Assembly (NCBI GenBank): GCA_045600945.1
Contig: JAZRYX010000039.1
Span: 1-45,032, forward strand
Direction of reading: 5' to 3'
Origin: Darwinimomas sp045600945
Lineage (GTDB): Bacteria; Bacillota; Clostridia; Lachnospirales; Lachnospiraceae
DNA length: 45,032 nt
Below are positions 24,668-31,694 of this stretch, piece by piece; the first letter of the stretch is position 1; each line of letters opens with the position of its first letter. A program made the position numbers and the translations under genes. The notes under the pieces were generated by a model. It had not been told where the DNA came from. It made no database searches and saw only the letters and a list, made by a program, of their open reading frames with translations.

Positions 24668-25695
24668 GAGAGAATTCTTTGATGACGAATGAAATGATTG
24701 AACAGATTAAGCAGGTGATGCTGCAGGCTCGTGTAAATGTTGCTCAAACCGTAAATAATGAGCTTATCGCTGCTTACTGGAATATAGGCCGTATTATTGT
24801 TGAACATGAGCAGGAAAATAATGAACGTGCTGCTTATGGGAAGCAAATCTTGAAGGAATTATCAAAGGCTTTAACGAAGGAACTCGGTAAGGGTTTTTCA
24901 GTTTCCAATTTGCAGTTTATGAGACGATTTTATCAGACATATCAAATTCAACAGACACTGTCTGTTAAATTGAGCTGGTCGCATTATTGCGAGCTGCTAT
25001 TGATTTCTGAGGATGATAGAAGAAGCTTTTACGAAAAGGAATGCGTTAATGCCGGATGGTCTGTCAGGGAGCTGAAAAGGCAGATTGAAACATCCTTGTA
25101 TGAGAGATTGTTGTTATCATCCGGAACAGAAAACAAAGAACGTGTTCTTGAACTGGCATTAAACGGAAATGAAATATCAAAGCCCGGTGATATAATCAAG
25201 GATCCGTATGTTTTTGAGTTCTTAGGTTTACCGGAAGATAAGCCGGTACTTGAGAGTGATCTTGAAAAGGCGTTAGTGGAGCATATTGAGAAGTTCCTGC
25301 TGGAGCTTGGGAAAGGATTCATGTTTGTGGGGACGCAGCAAAGAATCACGCTTGGTAATGAGCATTACTATGTGGATATGGTTTTCTATAACAAGATTCT
25401 GCATTCGTATGTATTGATTGAACTGAAGACAAAAAAGCTTATGCCGGCAGCAGTCGGGCAGCTGAATATGTACCTAAACTATTATGCAGAAGAGGTTAAC
25501 GAAGAAAGTGATAATCCACCGATAGGAATTATTCTGTGTACCGATAGAGATTTTCTTGGTGCAGAGTATGCATTGGGAGGACTAAGCAATAACATATTTG
25601 CCTCAAAGTACACATATGTTATCCCTAACAAAGATGAGCTGATTGCGCAGGTTGAGGCAGTACTTGAGAAAATGGATGAAAGTGAAAGAATATGA
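24664..25695 (+). CDS. DUF1016/YhcG-family PDDEXK nuclease
   Basis: 343 residues. The N-terminal domain (about 10-150) has the DUF1016-N pattern: VNNELIAAYWNIGRIIVEHEQ, LSKALTKELGKGFSVSNLQFMRRFYQ, SWSHYCELL, then WSVRELKRQIETSLYERL. The C-terminal domain (about 185-335) is a PD-(D/E)xK nuclease with DMVFYNKILHSYVLIELKTKK (catalytic D, E and K) and QLNMYLNYY. Family members are DNA nucleases found often in mobile and defence islands. Their exact role is unsettled. AAAGGAG lies ahead of the ATG. It is framed by the 49-bp repeat on both sides, so it behaves as a cargo cassette. Confidence 0.9.
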   Translation: MRENSLMTNEMIEQIKQVMLQARVNVAQTVNNELIAAYWNIGRIIVEHEQENNERAAYGKQILKELSKALTKELGKGFSVSNLQFMRRFYQTYQIQQTLSVKLSWSHYCELLLISEDDRRSFYEKECVNAGWSVRELKRQIETSLYERLLLSSGTENKERVLELALNGNEISKPGDIIKDPYVFEFLGLPEDKPVLESDLEKALVEHIEKFLLELGKGFMFVGTQQRITLGNEHYYVDMVFYNKILHSYVLIELKTKKLMPAAVGQLNMYLNYYAEEVNEESDNPPIGIILCTDRDFLGAEYALGGLSNNIFASKYTYVIPNKDELIAQVEAVLEKMDESERI

Positions 25696-25700
25696 TCGAT

Positions 25701-25749
25701 ACTCCACCAGCCTGGTGGAGAACTGAGAAATCCGCACGGAATCCGCACG
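25701..25749 (+). repeat. Terminal copy of element right end
   Basis: 49 bp identical to 24357-24405: hairpin CTCCACCAG-C-CTGGTGGAG, then two ATCCGCACG repeats. The last arm repeat ends 58 bp before the attR core. The hairpin may also terminate transcription of the nuclease gene, though it has no T tract. Confidence 0.85.
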
Positions 25750-25807
25750 AAAATGGAAGAGCCGCTTAAAAACCTCCTGTTTTCAATGGTCTAGCGATGT
25801 GTCAAAT

Positions 25808-25831
25808 GGTTCAAATCCGGTTGTCGCCTCT
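25808..25831 (+). repeat. Right attachment core (attR)
   Basis: Exact 24-bp copy of the tRNA-Cys 3' end (14443-14466). The bases upstream do not match the rest of the tRNA, so it is a displaced tail. Confidence 0.9.
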
Positions 25832-25838
25832 CAAAAAC

Positions 25839-25880
25839 ACAAAAGAATCTCTCCTTTACTTGGGGGATTCTTTTGTTATT
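25839..25880 (+). terminator. Original tRNA-Cys terminator
   Basis: ACAAAAGAATC pairs with GATTCTTTTGT, followed by TATTTT. It lies 8 bp after the attR core and was probably the tRNA operon terminator before integration. Confidence 0.75.
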
Positions 25881-25961
25881 TTGTATATTTTCCAGATTTG
25901 AAGGTCCATCTGAAAACAGGATCTTATTATCTTACAATTTGAGATTTTTCACCCTTTGATG

Positions 25962-26060
25962 TTGACACAGGGTGAGCGCAAAGATTAAAATAATATGAAA
26001 TTAAGATAAGATTATGATAGGGCTATCTTTAAGTTTCTCCACATAATAATCATTATGTGG
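25962..26060 (+). promoter_or_regulatory. Promoter and 5' hairpin of HTH gene
   Basis: TTGACA (25962-25967), 18 bp, TAAAAT (25986-25991). Downstream, CCACATAAT-AATC-ATTATGTGG (26039-26060) forms a perfect 9-bp inverted repeat, either an operator or an mRNA hairpin, 23 bp before the ATG. Nothing else is seen in 25881-26083. Confidence 0.5.
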
Positions 26061-26083
26061 AAGTTGGATTTTTGAGGTGAAGC

Positions 26084-26446
26084 ATGGGTTCAAAAGCATT
26101 AACAAAAGTCGATCTTGAGAAGATTAAAAACAACAAATATGTCTCCAAGATATCACATGGAAGGATATATTACACCGAAGAGTTTAAGGAACTGTTTACG
26201 ACACAATATCTCGCAGGAAAATCTCCAGTAGCCATCTTCCGAGAGGCAGGATTTGACACAGCAAAACTCGGTAACAAACGCATAGAACGGGCGAGTGCAA
26301 ACTGGAGAAAGAAATACAAGATTCCGAGTCTTCAGTACGACAGAGAGAAACGCAAGGAAGTAACCGAAGCACTGTTTAACTCCATCGAGGAATACAACAT
26401 GGAGATAGAAAGACTCAAGGCTCAGATACAGGCATTACAAGGATAA
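26084..26446 (+). CDS. Orphan HTH-domain protein
   Basis: 120 residues with ribosome site GAGGTGA. The middle (about 25-75) has an HTH-like run ISHGRIYYTEEFKELFTTQY and GKSPVAIFREAGFD, of the kind found in IS3-type OrfA proteins and related transposase-derived HTH proteins. A C-terminal coiled coil follows (about 92-118, VTEALFNSIEEYNMEIERLKAQIQ; broken here from the full stretch). No transposase catalytic gene follows, and a terminator closes it at once, so it is a single-gene unit. It may be a domesticated transposase helper acting as a regulator. Family call tentative. Confidence 0.5.
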   Translation: MGSKALTKVDLEKIKNNKYVSKISHGRIYYTEEFKELFTTQYLAGKSPVAIFREAGFDTAKLGNKRIERASANWRKKYKIPSLQYDREKRKEVTEALFNSIEEYNMEIERLKAQIQALQG

Positions 26447-26460
26447 ACGTAGGAAAAGAA

Positions 26461-26503
26461 GAGAAGCGTGATGCATCAAACATCACGCTTCTTTGTATTT
26501 TTC
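26461..26503. terminator. Bidirectional terminator between convergent genes
   Basis: A perfect 11-bp stem GAAGCGTGATG / CATCACGCTTC with a 7-nt loop is followed by TTTGTATTTTT on the plus strand. The stop codon of the convergent small gene lies in its loop. Confidence 0.75.
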
Positions 26504-26649
26504 TCTGCGGTTTCTCCAATCGCTTCCTCAAATCCGGTGAGCGCAGCAAACGGAGCAAACTGTGCGGCTCTGTCCCGCATGGGCATCTGCCGGTGAGTTT
26601 TCGATACAGGATGAGGGAGATTGATTATATCATCATATTTATCACTCAT
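26476..26649 (-). CDS. Small polymerase-partner protein (YolD-like context)
   Basis: 57 residues beginning MSDKYDDIINLPHPVSKTHR, with MRDRAAQFAPFAALTGFEEA in the middle. This DRAAQFxPFAALTG motif is typical of small proteins encoded beside Y-family polymerases in Clostridia, in the position YolD takes in Bacillus. The ATG overlaps the polymerase stop codon (ATGA), so translation is coupled. Usual members run to 80 or more residues. This one ends early in a terminator loop, so it may be trimmed at its C-terminus. Role unknown, presumably in damage tolerance. Confidence 0.7.
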   Translation of the reverse strand: MSDKYDDIINLPHPVSKTHRQMPMRDRAAQFAPFAALTGFEEAIGETAEKNTKKRDV

Positions 26650-28169
26650 GCTTTATGACCTCCCACTTCCTGATTTCGTTCAATGGTTTTTGCGCCTTCG
26701 CGAAGATTCATGCCCTTCAGCACAGCATTTTTTCCGTAACGTTCTTTTATGGATAAGATGGCTTCCTGAATACGACGTTCCTTCTGCTCTTTCTCGGACT
26801 GTTTTTTTTCTTCTTTAAGTTCTGCCTCATAATCGGTAAACAGATCAAGTTGTTCATAGGCCGGAACTTTCTTGAGTATCTTTTCGTAGGTCACGTTATT
26901 GGCAACTACATAGGCGCGTCGTACCAAAAGATCCGGGTCTACGATTTCGTCATAGAGCTCAGTGATGGCCTTCATTATGGTTTCGGTAGATGAGGTCATG
27001 GAAGGAAGGTTGACGGAGCCGTGAGCATTTTTCGGAACGGGCCTTCCGTACGGATCGGCCGATATGGGGCCTTTATACTTTTCTTTTATAACCGGATCGG
27101 TGAGACAGGATGTGTCATAGCAAATGGTGAGCACCATCTGATTTGTGACCAGTCCTTTTTCGACGAGGTCGAGTACAAGAAGGTCGGCCATTTCGCGAAC
27201 TATGAGTTTTCCTTTTTCAAAATCGTATGGCTCGGAGAGGACCTGACCGGTGCTTAAACTGCGCGATTCGGGTCTGTAATCTTTTATTTCCTTTATAGTG
27301 CATGGTTCCCAGCCCCAGGCATGATCGATGAGAAGCTCGGCATTTATTCCGAACATTTTATAAAGCAGGTCTTCGTTGTAGTATTCGTCGGGACTGCCGA
27401 TGGAGCAGCGCGCCACGTCGCCCATGGTGTACATGCCTTTTTCCGCCAGGCGACGCGCGTAACCGCGGCCGATGCGCCAGAAATCTGTTATGGGTTTGTG
27501 ACCCCACAGTAGTTTTCTGTAGGACATTTCATCAAGTTCTGCGATGCGCACACCGTCTTTATCTGCCGGGATGCGCTTTGCGACTATGTCCATGGCTATC
27601 TTGCAGAGATACATGTTTGTGCCGATGCCTGCTGTCGCGGTGATACCGGTTTTTTTAAGCACATCGTGAATCATGGTCATGGCCAGTTCGCGTGCGGTCA
27701 TGTTATAGGTTTTAAGATATGAGGTCACATCGAGAAAGACTTCATCTACCGAATATACGTGCATGTCTTCGTCGGAGACGTATTTGAGATATATGTCATA
27801 GACGCGGGTGCTGCACTCCATATATAAAGCCATGCGCGGAGGTGCCACTATGTAGTCGAGTTTGCATGACGGGTCGTTTTTGATTGTGGGATCATCGGTT
27901 GATGAGGTGGTGAGTTTCCTGCCGGGAGCGCTTTGCGCGCGCACAGCATTTACCTCTTTTACACGCTCGACGACTTCAAAGAGTCTGGCCCTGCCGGAGA
28001 TGCCGTAGGATTTAAGCGACGGTGAGACTGCCAGGCAGATGGTTTTTTCCGTTCTGCTTAAGTCGGCCACTACGAGATTGGTCTTCAGCGGATCGAGTCC
28101 GCGCTCGACGCACTCCACGGAGGCGTAGAATGATTTCAGGTCTATTGCAATATATGATCGTTCTGACAT
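26646..28169 (-). CDS. Y-family DNA polymerase (UmuC/DinB-like)
   Basis: 507 residues from ATG 28169, which follows AAGGAGGTGGAAA. An in-frame start 14 codons earlier lacks such a site. Catalytic motifs: YIAIDLKSFYASVECVERG (first metal-binding Asp at residue 8) and VYSVDEVFLDVTSYL (Asp-Glu pair). The helix-hairpin-helix region is ATAGIGTNMYLCKIAMDI, and the little-finger domain follows. A charged, coiled tail (AELKEEKKQSEKEQKERR) near the C-terminus is characteristic of the longer UmuC-type proteins of Firmicutes and may hold the clamp-binding site. It carries out translesion synthesis. No LexA box was confirmed upstream. Confidence 0.92.
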   Translation of the reverse strand: MSERSYIAIDLKSFYASVECVERGLDPLKTNLVVADLSRTEKTICLAVSPSLKSYGISGRARLFEVVERVKEVNAVRAQSAPGRKLTTSSTDDPTIKNDPSCKLDYIVAPPRMALYMECSTRVYDIYLKYVSDEDMHVYSVDEVFLDVTSYLKTYNMTARELAMTMIHDVLKKTGITATAGIGTNMYLCKIAMDIVAKRIPADKDGVRIAELDEMSYRKLLWGHKPITDFWRIGRGYARRLAEKGMYTMGDVARCSIGSPDEYYNEDLLYKMFGINAELLIDHAWGWEPCTIKEIKDYRPESRSLSTGQVLSEPYDFEKGKLIVREMADLLVLDLVEKGLVTNQMVLTICYDTSCLTDPVIKEKYKGPISADPYGRPVPKNAHGSVNLPSMTSSTETIMKAITELYDEIVDPDLLVRRAYVVANNVTYEKILKKVPAYEQLDLFTDYEAELKEEKKQSEKEQKERRIQEAILSIKERYGKNAVLKGMNLREGAKTIERNQEVGGHKA

Positions 28170-28195
28170 TTTCCACCTCCTTGTTTCTAAAATCA

Positions 28196-28224
28196 TTGTA
28201 GCATAAATCAATCGGTTGTATACT
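28196..28224 (+). promoter_or_regulatory. Promoter immediately before serine dehydratase
   Basis: TTGTAG, 17 bp, TATACT. The -10 ends 8 nt before the ATG and no ribosome site is visible, so the mRNA would start at or within two bases of the start codon. Confidence 0.6.
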
Positions 28225-28232
28225 ATTGATAT

Positions 28233-29432
28233 ATGAAGAGTATAAGATCGATTTATAAGATAGGAAACGGACCGTCGAGTTCACATACCGTTGGTCCGTA
28301 TAATGCCGCAAAGGAGTTTCGCAGCAGGTTTTCCGATGCGGATGCTTTTGATGTGACACTTTACGGTTCACTGGCACTTACCGGAGACGGACATGGTACG
28401 GCCAACGCTGTGCTTTCCGCTATTCCTGATGCTGAGATTACGTTTGATACTGATACGGATATTGACGAGTTGCCGCATCCGAACACGATGGATTTTATTG
28501 CGAAGAAGGTCGGAGTCGAGGTCGGCCGTGCGCGTGTCATGAGTATCGGTGGAGGTTCGGTGCTTTTCGAGGGCGAGCATAATCCGGAGAATGATGATAT
28601 CTATCCGCAGAAAAATTTCACAGAGATGCTGGACTATTGCGAGGAGCATGGGCTTAAGCTTCAGGAGTTTGTGTATGCTACGGAAGGCGAAGGCATAAAG
28701 GATTATCTGAAGGTTGTCTGGGATGAGATGGCAGACTGTGTGCGCAGAGGTCTTAAGACTGAGGGCATACTGCCGGGTGGACTTAATATCGACAGAAAGG
28801 CCAAGAGGCTTTTTGAGACGGTATCTTATAATGAGAGTTCGGATATTACGATGAACAGACTTATTTCAGCATTTGCCTATGCATGCAGTGAGGAAAATGC
28901 TTCCGAGGGCAAGGTTGTCACAGCCCCGACCTGCGGCAGCTGCGGAGTCATACCGGCGGTTCTTTATTACATGCATTTCTACAGGGGATTTACGGAAGAT
29001 GAGATAATTGATGCGCTGGCAGTGGCAGGACTTATCGGAAATGTCATCAGTACCAATGCGTCGATTTCGGGAGCGCAGTGCGGATGTCAGGCAGAGATAG
29101 GCAGTGCCTGCTCAATGGCGGCCGGTGCACTTGCGACGATGTACGGTCTTAAGCTCGGGCAGATTGAATATGCTGCGGAGGTTGCGATGGAGCATAATCT
29201 CGGACTTACCTGCGATCCGGTTAAGGGACTGGTGCAGATTCCATGTATTGAGAGAAATGCTGTTGCGGCTATGCGTGCAGTTTCGTCGGTTATACTTTCG
29301 AGGTTCCTGTTTACGACGAGGAAGATTTCGTTTGATACGGTCGTTGAGACTATGTATCGCACGGGCCTTGATATGGATAGTAAATATAAGGAGACGGCGC
29401 ACGGAGGTTTGGCGCAGTTGTATACTGGGTGA
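28233..29432 (+). CDS. L-serine ammonia-lyase, iron-sulfur type
   Basis: 399 residues. It opens MKSIRSIYKIGNGPSSSHTVGP, the signature of single-chain L-serine dehydratases. The beta-domain fills about 1-160 and the alpha domain the rest, with the cluster cysteines in APTCGSCGVIPA, AQCGCQAEIGSACSM and CDPVKGLVQIPC. It converts L-serine to pyruvate and ammonia with a [4Fe-4S] cluster that is oxygen sensitive, which suits an anaerobe. Length is a little below the 450 of the Escherichia coli SdaA form but no motif is missing. Divergent from the polymerase gene. Confidence 0.93.
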   Translation: MKSIRSIYKIGNGPSSSHTVGPYNAAKEFRSRFSDADAFDVTLYGSLALTGDGHGTANAVLSAIPDAEITFDTDTDIDELPHPNTMDFIAKKVGVEVGRARVMSIGGGSVLFEGEHNPENDDIYPQKNFTEMLDYCEEHGLKLQEFVYATEGEGIKDYLKVVWDEMADCVRRGLKTEGILPGGLNIDRKAKRLFETVSYNESSDITMNRLISAFAYACSEENASEGKVVTAPTCGSCGVIPAVLYYMHFYRGFTEDEIIDALAVAGLIGNVISTNASISGAQCGCQAEIGSACSMAAGALATMYGLKLGQIEYAAEVAMEHNLGLTCDPVKGLVQIPCIERNAVAAMRAVSSVILSRFLFTTRKISFDTVVETMYRTGLDMDSKYKETAHGGLAQLYTG

Positions 29433-29582
29433 GATAGTTTTGGGAAGCTTTGGTGGTTTTTACGTAGAGAGCTGCTTTTGGAAATTGATGCAATTTTAAG
29501 GAGCGAGTTGCCCTCGGGGATTGATACAATTTTGAAAATGTAAATAATAAATGGGCTTCGCGGAGTCTTACAGGAGGACGAT

Positions 29583-29798
29583 ATGGATATTAAAATGTTG
29601 ATGAAGGCAAAAAGTGCGTGGGACAGATTTTCGAGGAATCATCCGAAGTTTCCGCAGTTTCTGAATGCTGCTAAGGCATACGGATTCAAGGAGGGAACGA
29701 TACTGGAGATTCGCATCACCAATCCGGGTGAGGAACCGATTATCGGGAATATTAAAGTTACTGCTGATGATGTGGATTTGTTTGAATCATTGAAGTAA
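29583..29798 (+). CDS. Small conserved-type hypothetical protein
   Basis: 71 residues with a strong CAGGAGG ribosome site. The N-terminal half is helical and basic (LMKAKSAWDRFSRNHPKFPQFL). The second half is beta-rich with GTILEIRITNPGEEPIIGNI. No membrane segment or signal peptide. I do not recognise a named family. A good ribosome site plus a terminator directly after the stop support a real single-gene unit. The 150-bp region upstream contains two ATTGATRCAATTTT repeats (about 29485 and 29520) and no other gene. Confidence 0.7.
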   Translation: MDIKMLMKAKSAWDRFSRNHPKFPQFLNAAKAYGFKEGTILEIRITNPGEEPIIGNIKVTADDVDLFESLK

Positions 29799-29804
29799 GA
29801 GAAA

Positions 29805-29839
29805 CGGCGCTGTGAGGCTACTCGCAGTGCCGGTTTTTT
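29805..29839 (+). terminator. Terminator of small hypothetical gene
   Basis: CGGCGCTGTGAG pairs with CTCGCAGTGCCG (12 bp with two G-U pairs, loop GCTA), then GTTTTTT. It ends at the stop of the convergent pseudouridine synthase gene. Confidence 0.85.
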
Positions 29840-30497
29840 ATGTGGCAGTAAAGCTAAGAGGTAAGGTATCGTTGATAGTGATTTTCACAGCACGCAGTTT
29901 GGCCAGGTCACCGGGTTTTGATGAAGGATTGTAGAGTGAATCTCCGACTATGGGATGACCGAGGTAAGCCATATGCACTCGTATTTGATGAGTACGTCCG
30001 GTCTCCAGTTTACAGCGCACTTTTGCAAAGCCGGCGCTGCGCTCAATTACTGTATAATGCGTAACTGCTCTTTCTCCATTATCAAAATCAACCTTGCGGC
30101 GGATATCGTGAGGATCATTGTTGCTTAATCTGGCTATAGGTACATCAATGGTTCCTTGATCAGGCAACTTTCGTTTATTTGACGCGCAGCTGCTGTCAGG
30201 TAAATTTCCATCATCAACTACTACTGCTTCGTACTCACGTTGTATCTTGTTATCGCGCATCAGCTTACTTAAGTGTGCTGCTGATTCACGAGTCTTGGCT
30301 ATAAGCACAAGCCCTGATGTTTCACGGTCCAAACGGTTTATTGCTCTGAAGACAAAATCAGGATCGTGAAGATACTCTGCCACGGCATCGGCAAGGGAAT
30401 CTCCCTGATGCATACGCGAAGGATGCGTGGGCATACCTGCAGGCTTATCTACCACAATGATATCTTCATTTTCGAAATTTATTTTTATCTTGTCCAT
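29838..30497 (-). CDS. RluA-family pseudouridine synthase
   Basis: 219 residues. Motif II INRLDRETSGLVLIAKT carries the catalytic Asp. Other family pieces are VVDKPAGMPTHPS at the start, LETGRTHQIRVHMAYLGHPIVGD near the C-terminus, and no S4 domain. The enzyme isomerises a uridine in rRNA or tRNA to pseudouridine. The exact site cannot be inferred. Two adjacent ATG codons exist. The second (30497) is 4 nt from GGAGG and is preferred over 30500. The short N-terminus without S4 fits the RluA-like branch common in Firmicutes. Confidence 0.88.
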   Translation of the reverse strand: MDKIKINFENEDIIVVDKPAGMPTHPSRMHQGDSLADAVAEYLHDPDFVFRAINRLDRETSGLVLIAKTRESAAHLSKLMRDNKIQREYEAVVVDDGNLPDSSCASNKRKLPDQGTIDVPIARLSNNDPHDIRRKVDFDNGERAVTHYTVIERSAGFAKVRCKLETGRTHQIRVHMAYLGHPIVGDSLYNPSSKPGDLAKLRAVKITINDTLPLSFTAT

Positions 30498-30566
30498 CAT
30501 ACCTCCGATTATATATTTATTTTATCACAATACTGAAACTAAATTTCGTCTAACCGTCACCGGAGA

Positions 30567-30738
30567 TGCGTCCTGTAGCCAGAAATATCGTTCCGGGACG
30601 CACTTGGTGGGCCGGGGACTGCGCCATAGTGCGTCCTATGGCGAGAAATAACCTTGCCGGACGCACCCAGGAAGCTAAATTTCGTCTGACCGTCTCCAGA
30701 GATGCGTCCTGCAGCAAGAAACATCGTCCCGGGACGCA
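30567..30738. repeat. Three 36-nt hairpin repeats
   Basis: Units at 30567-30602, 30630-30665 and 30703-30738. Each begins TGCGTCC, ends GGACGCA and shares AGAAA in its centre, so each can fold as a hairpin. The first and third are also preceded by a similar 26-nt lead (CTAAATTTCGTCT then RACCGTC). Gaps of 27 and 37 nt differ, so it is not a CRISPR. No gene is supported in 30501-30822. Translations here have no ribosome site. Confidence 0.75.
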
Positions 30739-30822
30739 CCCGGCGGGTTCTATGTCTCAAATTGGATGGTGAAAGCCACGAAGTATGTGATAAAATAAAA
30801 GTATGTATTCGGGAGGCGCGAT

Positions 30823-31572
30823 ATGCAGGATAAAGCTGAGATATTAAAACAGTGGATAGACAAATGCGATAACATAGTATTCTTCGGAGGAGCGGGAGTT
30901 TCGACGGAGAGCGGAGTTCCGGATTTCAGAAGCAAGGACGGACTGTATAATCAGCATGACGTGCGTTTTGACAGATACAGACCTGAATATCTTCTAAGTC
31001 ACAGCTGCCTTGTAGATGAGCCGAAAGTGTATTTCGAGTTTCACCGCCAGAAGATGGACTCACGTAATATAGAACCCAACTTTGCGCACAAGTATCTGGC
31101 AGAACTTGAGAAACAGGGAAAGCTTAAAGCAGTAGTCACCCAGAATATCGACGGCCTTCATCAAAAAGCCGGCAGTCAAAAAGTATATGAGATCCACGGA
31201 AGTGCACTTCGCAATTACTGCAGTAAATGCGGAAAGACTTATCCCGAAGATTATATTTTTAATTCCGCAGAAGATGTGCCCCGCTGTGAATGCGGCGGAG
31301 TCATCAGACCTGACATAACACTTTATGAAGAGTGTCTGCCGGATGATGCCGTAAGTCATGCAGTCGATGCGATAGCAAAGGCACAGATGCTCATTATAGG
31401 CGGTACATCTCTGACCGTTTATCCGGCCGCATCCTATATCAATTATTTCAGAGGCCGATACTTAGTAGTAATCAACCGCGACAGACTGGATATAGGCCGT
31501 TTCGGGGCAGAAACGCTCATGATAGAAGACAGTATCGGCGCAGTGTTTAAACGCGTCGCTGACATAAACTGA
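30823..31572 (+). CDS. Sir2-family NAD-dependent protein deacylase
   Basis: 249 residues. The Rossmann part shows FFGGAGVSTESGVPDFRS (about 20-37), TQNIDGLHQKAG and EIHGSALRNYC with the catalytic His (IHG), then a zinc module with four Cys (CSKC ... CEC), and the final GTSLTVYPAASYI. It removes acyl groups from lysines using NAD+. Ribosome site GGGAGG. A monocistronic unit, with the next gene 120 bp away behind its own -10. Substrates unknown, probably central metabolic enzymes as for other bacterial sirtuins. Confidence 0.93.
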   Translation: MQDKAEILKQWIDKCDNIVFFGGAGVSTESGVPDFRSKDGLYNQHDVRFDRYRPEYLLSHSCLVDEPKVYFEFHRQKMDSRNIEPNFAHKYLAELEKQGKLKAVVTQNIDGLHQKAGSQKVYEIHGSALRNYCSKCGKTYPEDYIFNSAEDVPRCECGGVIRPDITLYEECLPDDAVSHAVDAIAKAQMLIIGGTSLTVYPAASYINYFRGRYLVVINRDRLDIGRFGAETLMIEDSIGAVFKRVADIN

Positions 31573-31655
31573 AAGCGGCTCAGGCGTCTACGGCGCAGAT
31601 GAAAATCGGCAGCGTAACATCCGCAAACCGATGGCGGCGCCACGCGGAAATATAG

Positions 31656-31661
31656 TATAAT
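31656..31661 (+). promoter_or_regulatory. -10 element of NagA-like operon
   Basis: TATAAT lies 33 bp before the ATG, which has AAGGAAG as ribosome site. No good -35 is visible at 16-18 bp. The stretch before it is GC-rich and may hold a binding site for a regulator. Confidence 0.45.
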
Positions 31662-31694
31662 ATTTATATCCTCAAAAAAAGGAAGAAAGCGAAC

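Larger units (their letters stand above)
14443..25831. mobile_element. tRNA-Cys-integrated defence island
   Basis: About 11.4 kb bounded by an exact 24-bp direct repeat of the tRNA-Cys 3' end. It carries, in order: subterminal 10-bp repeats, a tyrosine integrase (reverse strand), a small membrane protein, a plasmid-like origin, a relaxase stub, an HTH regulator, hsdM, hsdS, hsdR, a macro-domain protein, an internal copy of the element's right end joined to an integrase tail, a DUF1016 nuclease, and the right end again. The relaxase stub suggests an ancestor mobilised by conjugation. The present element lacks transfer genes and has no visible Rep. Excision seems possible in principle because the integrase and both att repeats are present. 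I infer that it is a fusion of two related elements. Confidence 0.85.

Noticed and set aside
28012..28377. Reverse frame across the polymerase-dehydratase divergent promoter
   Set aside because: It overlaps two strongly supported genes and their promoters and resembles nothing known.
30567..30738. Possible CRISPR array
   Set aside because: Only three units, unequal spacers, internal variation between units and no cas genes in the window.
30557..30772. Two overlapping frames on opposite strands in the repeat region
   Set aside because: The peptides repeat only because the DNA repeats. There is no ribosome site, and both strands are open to the same degree.
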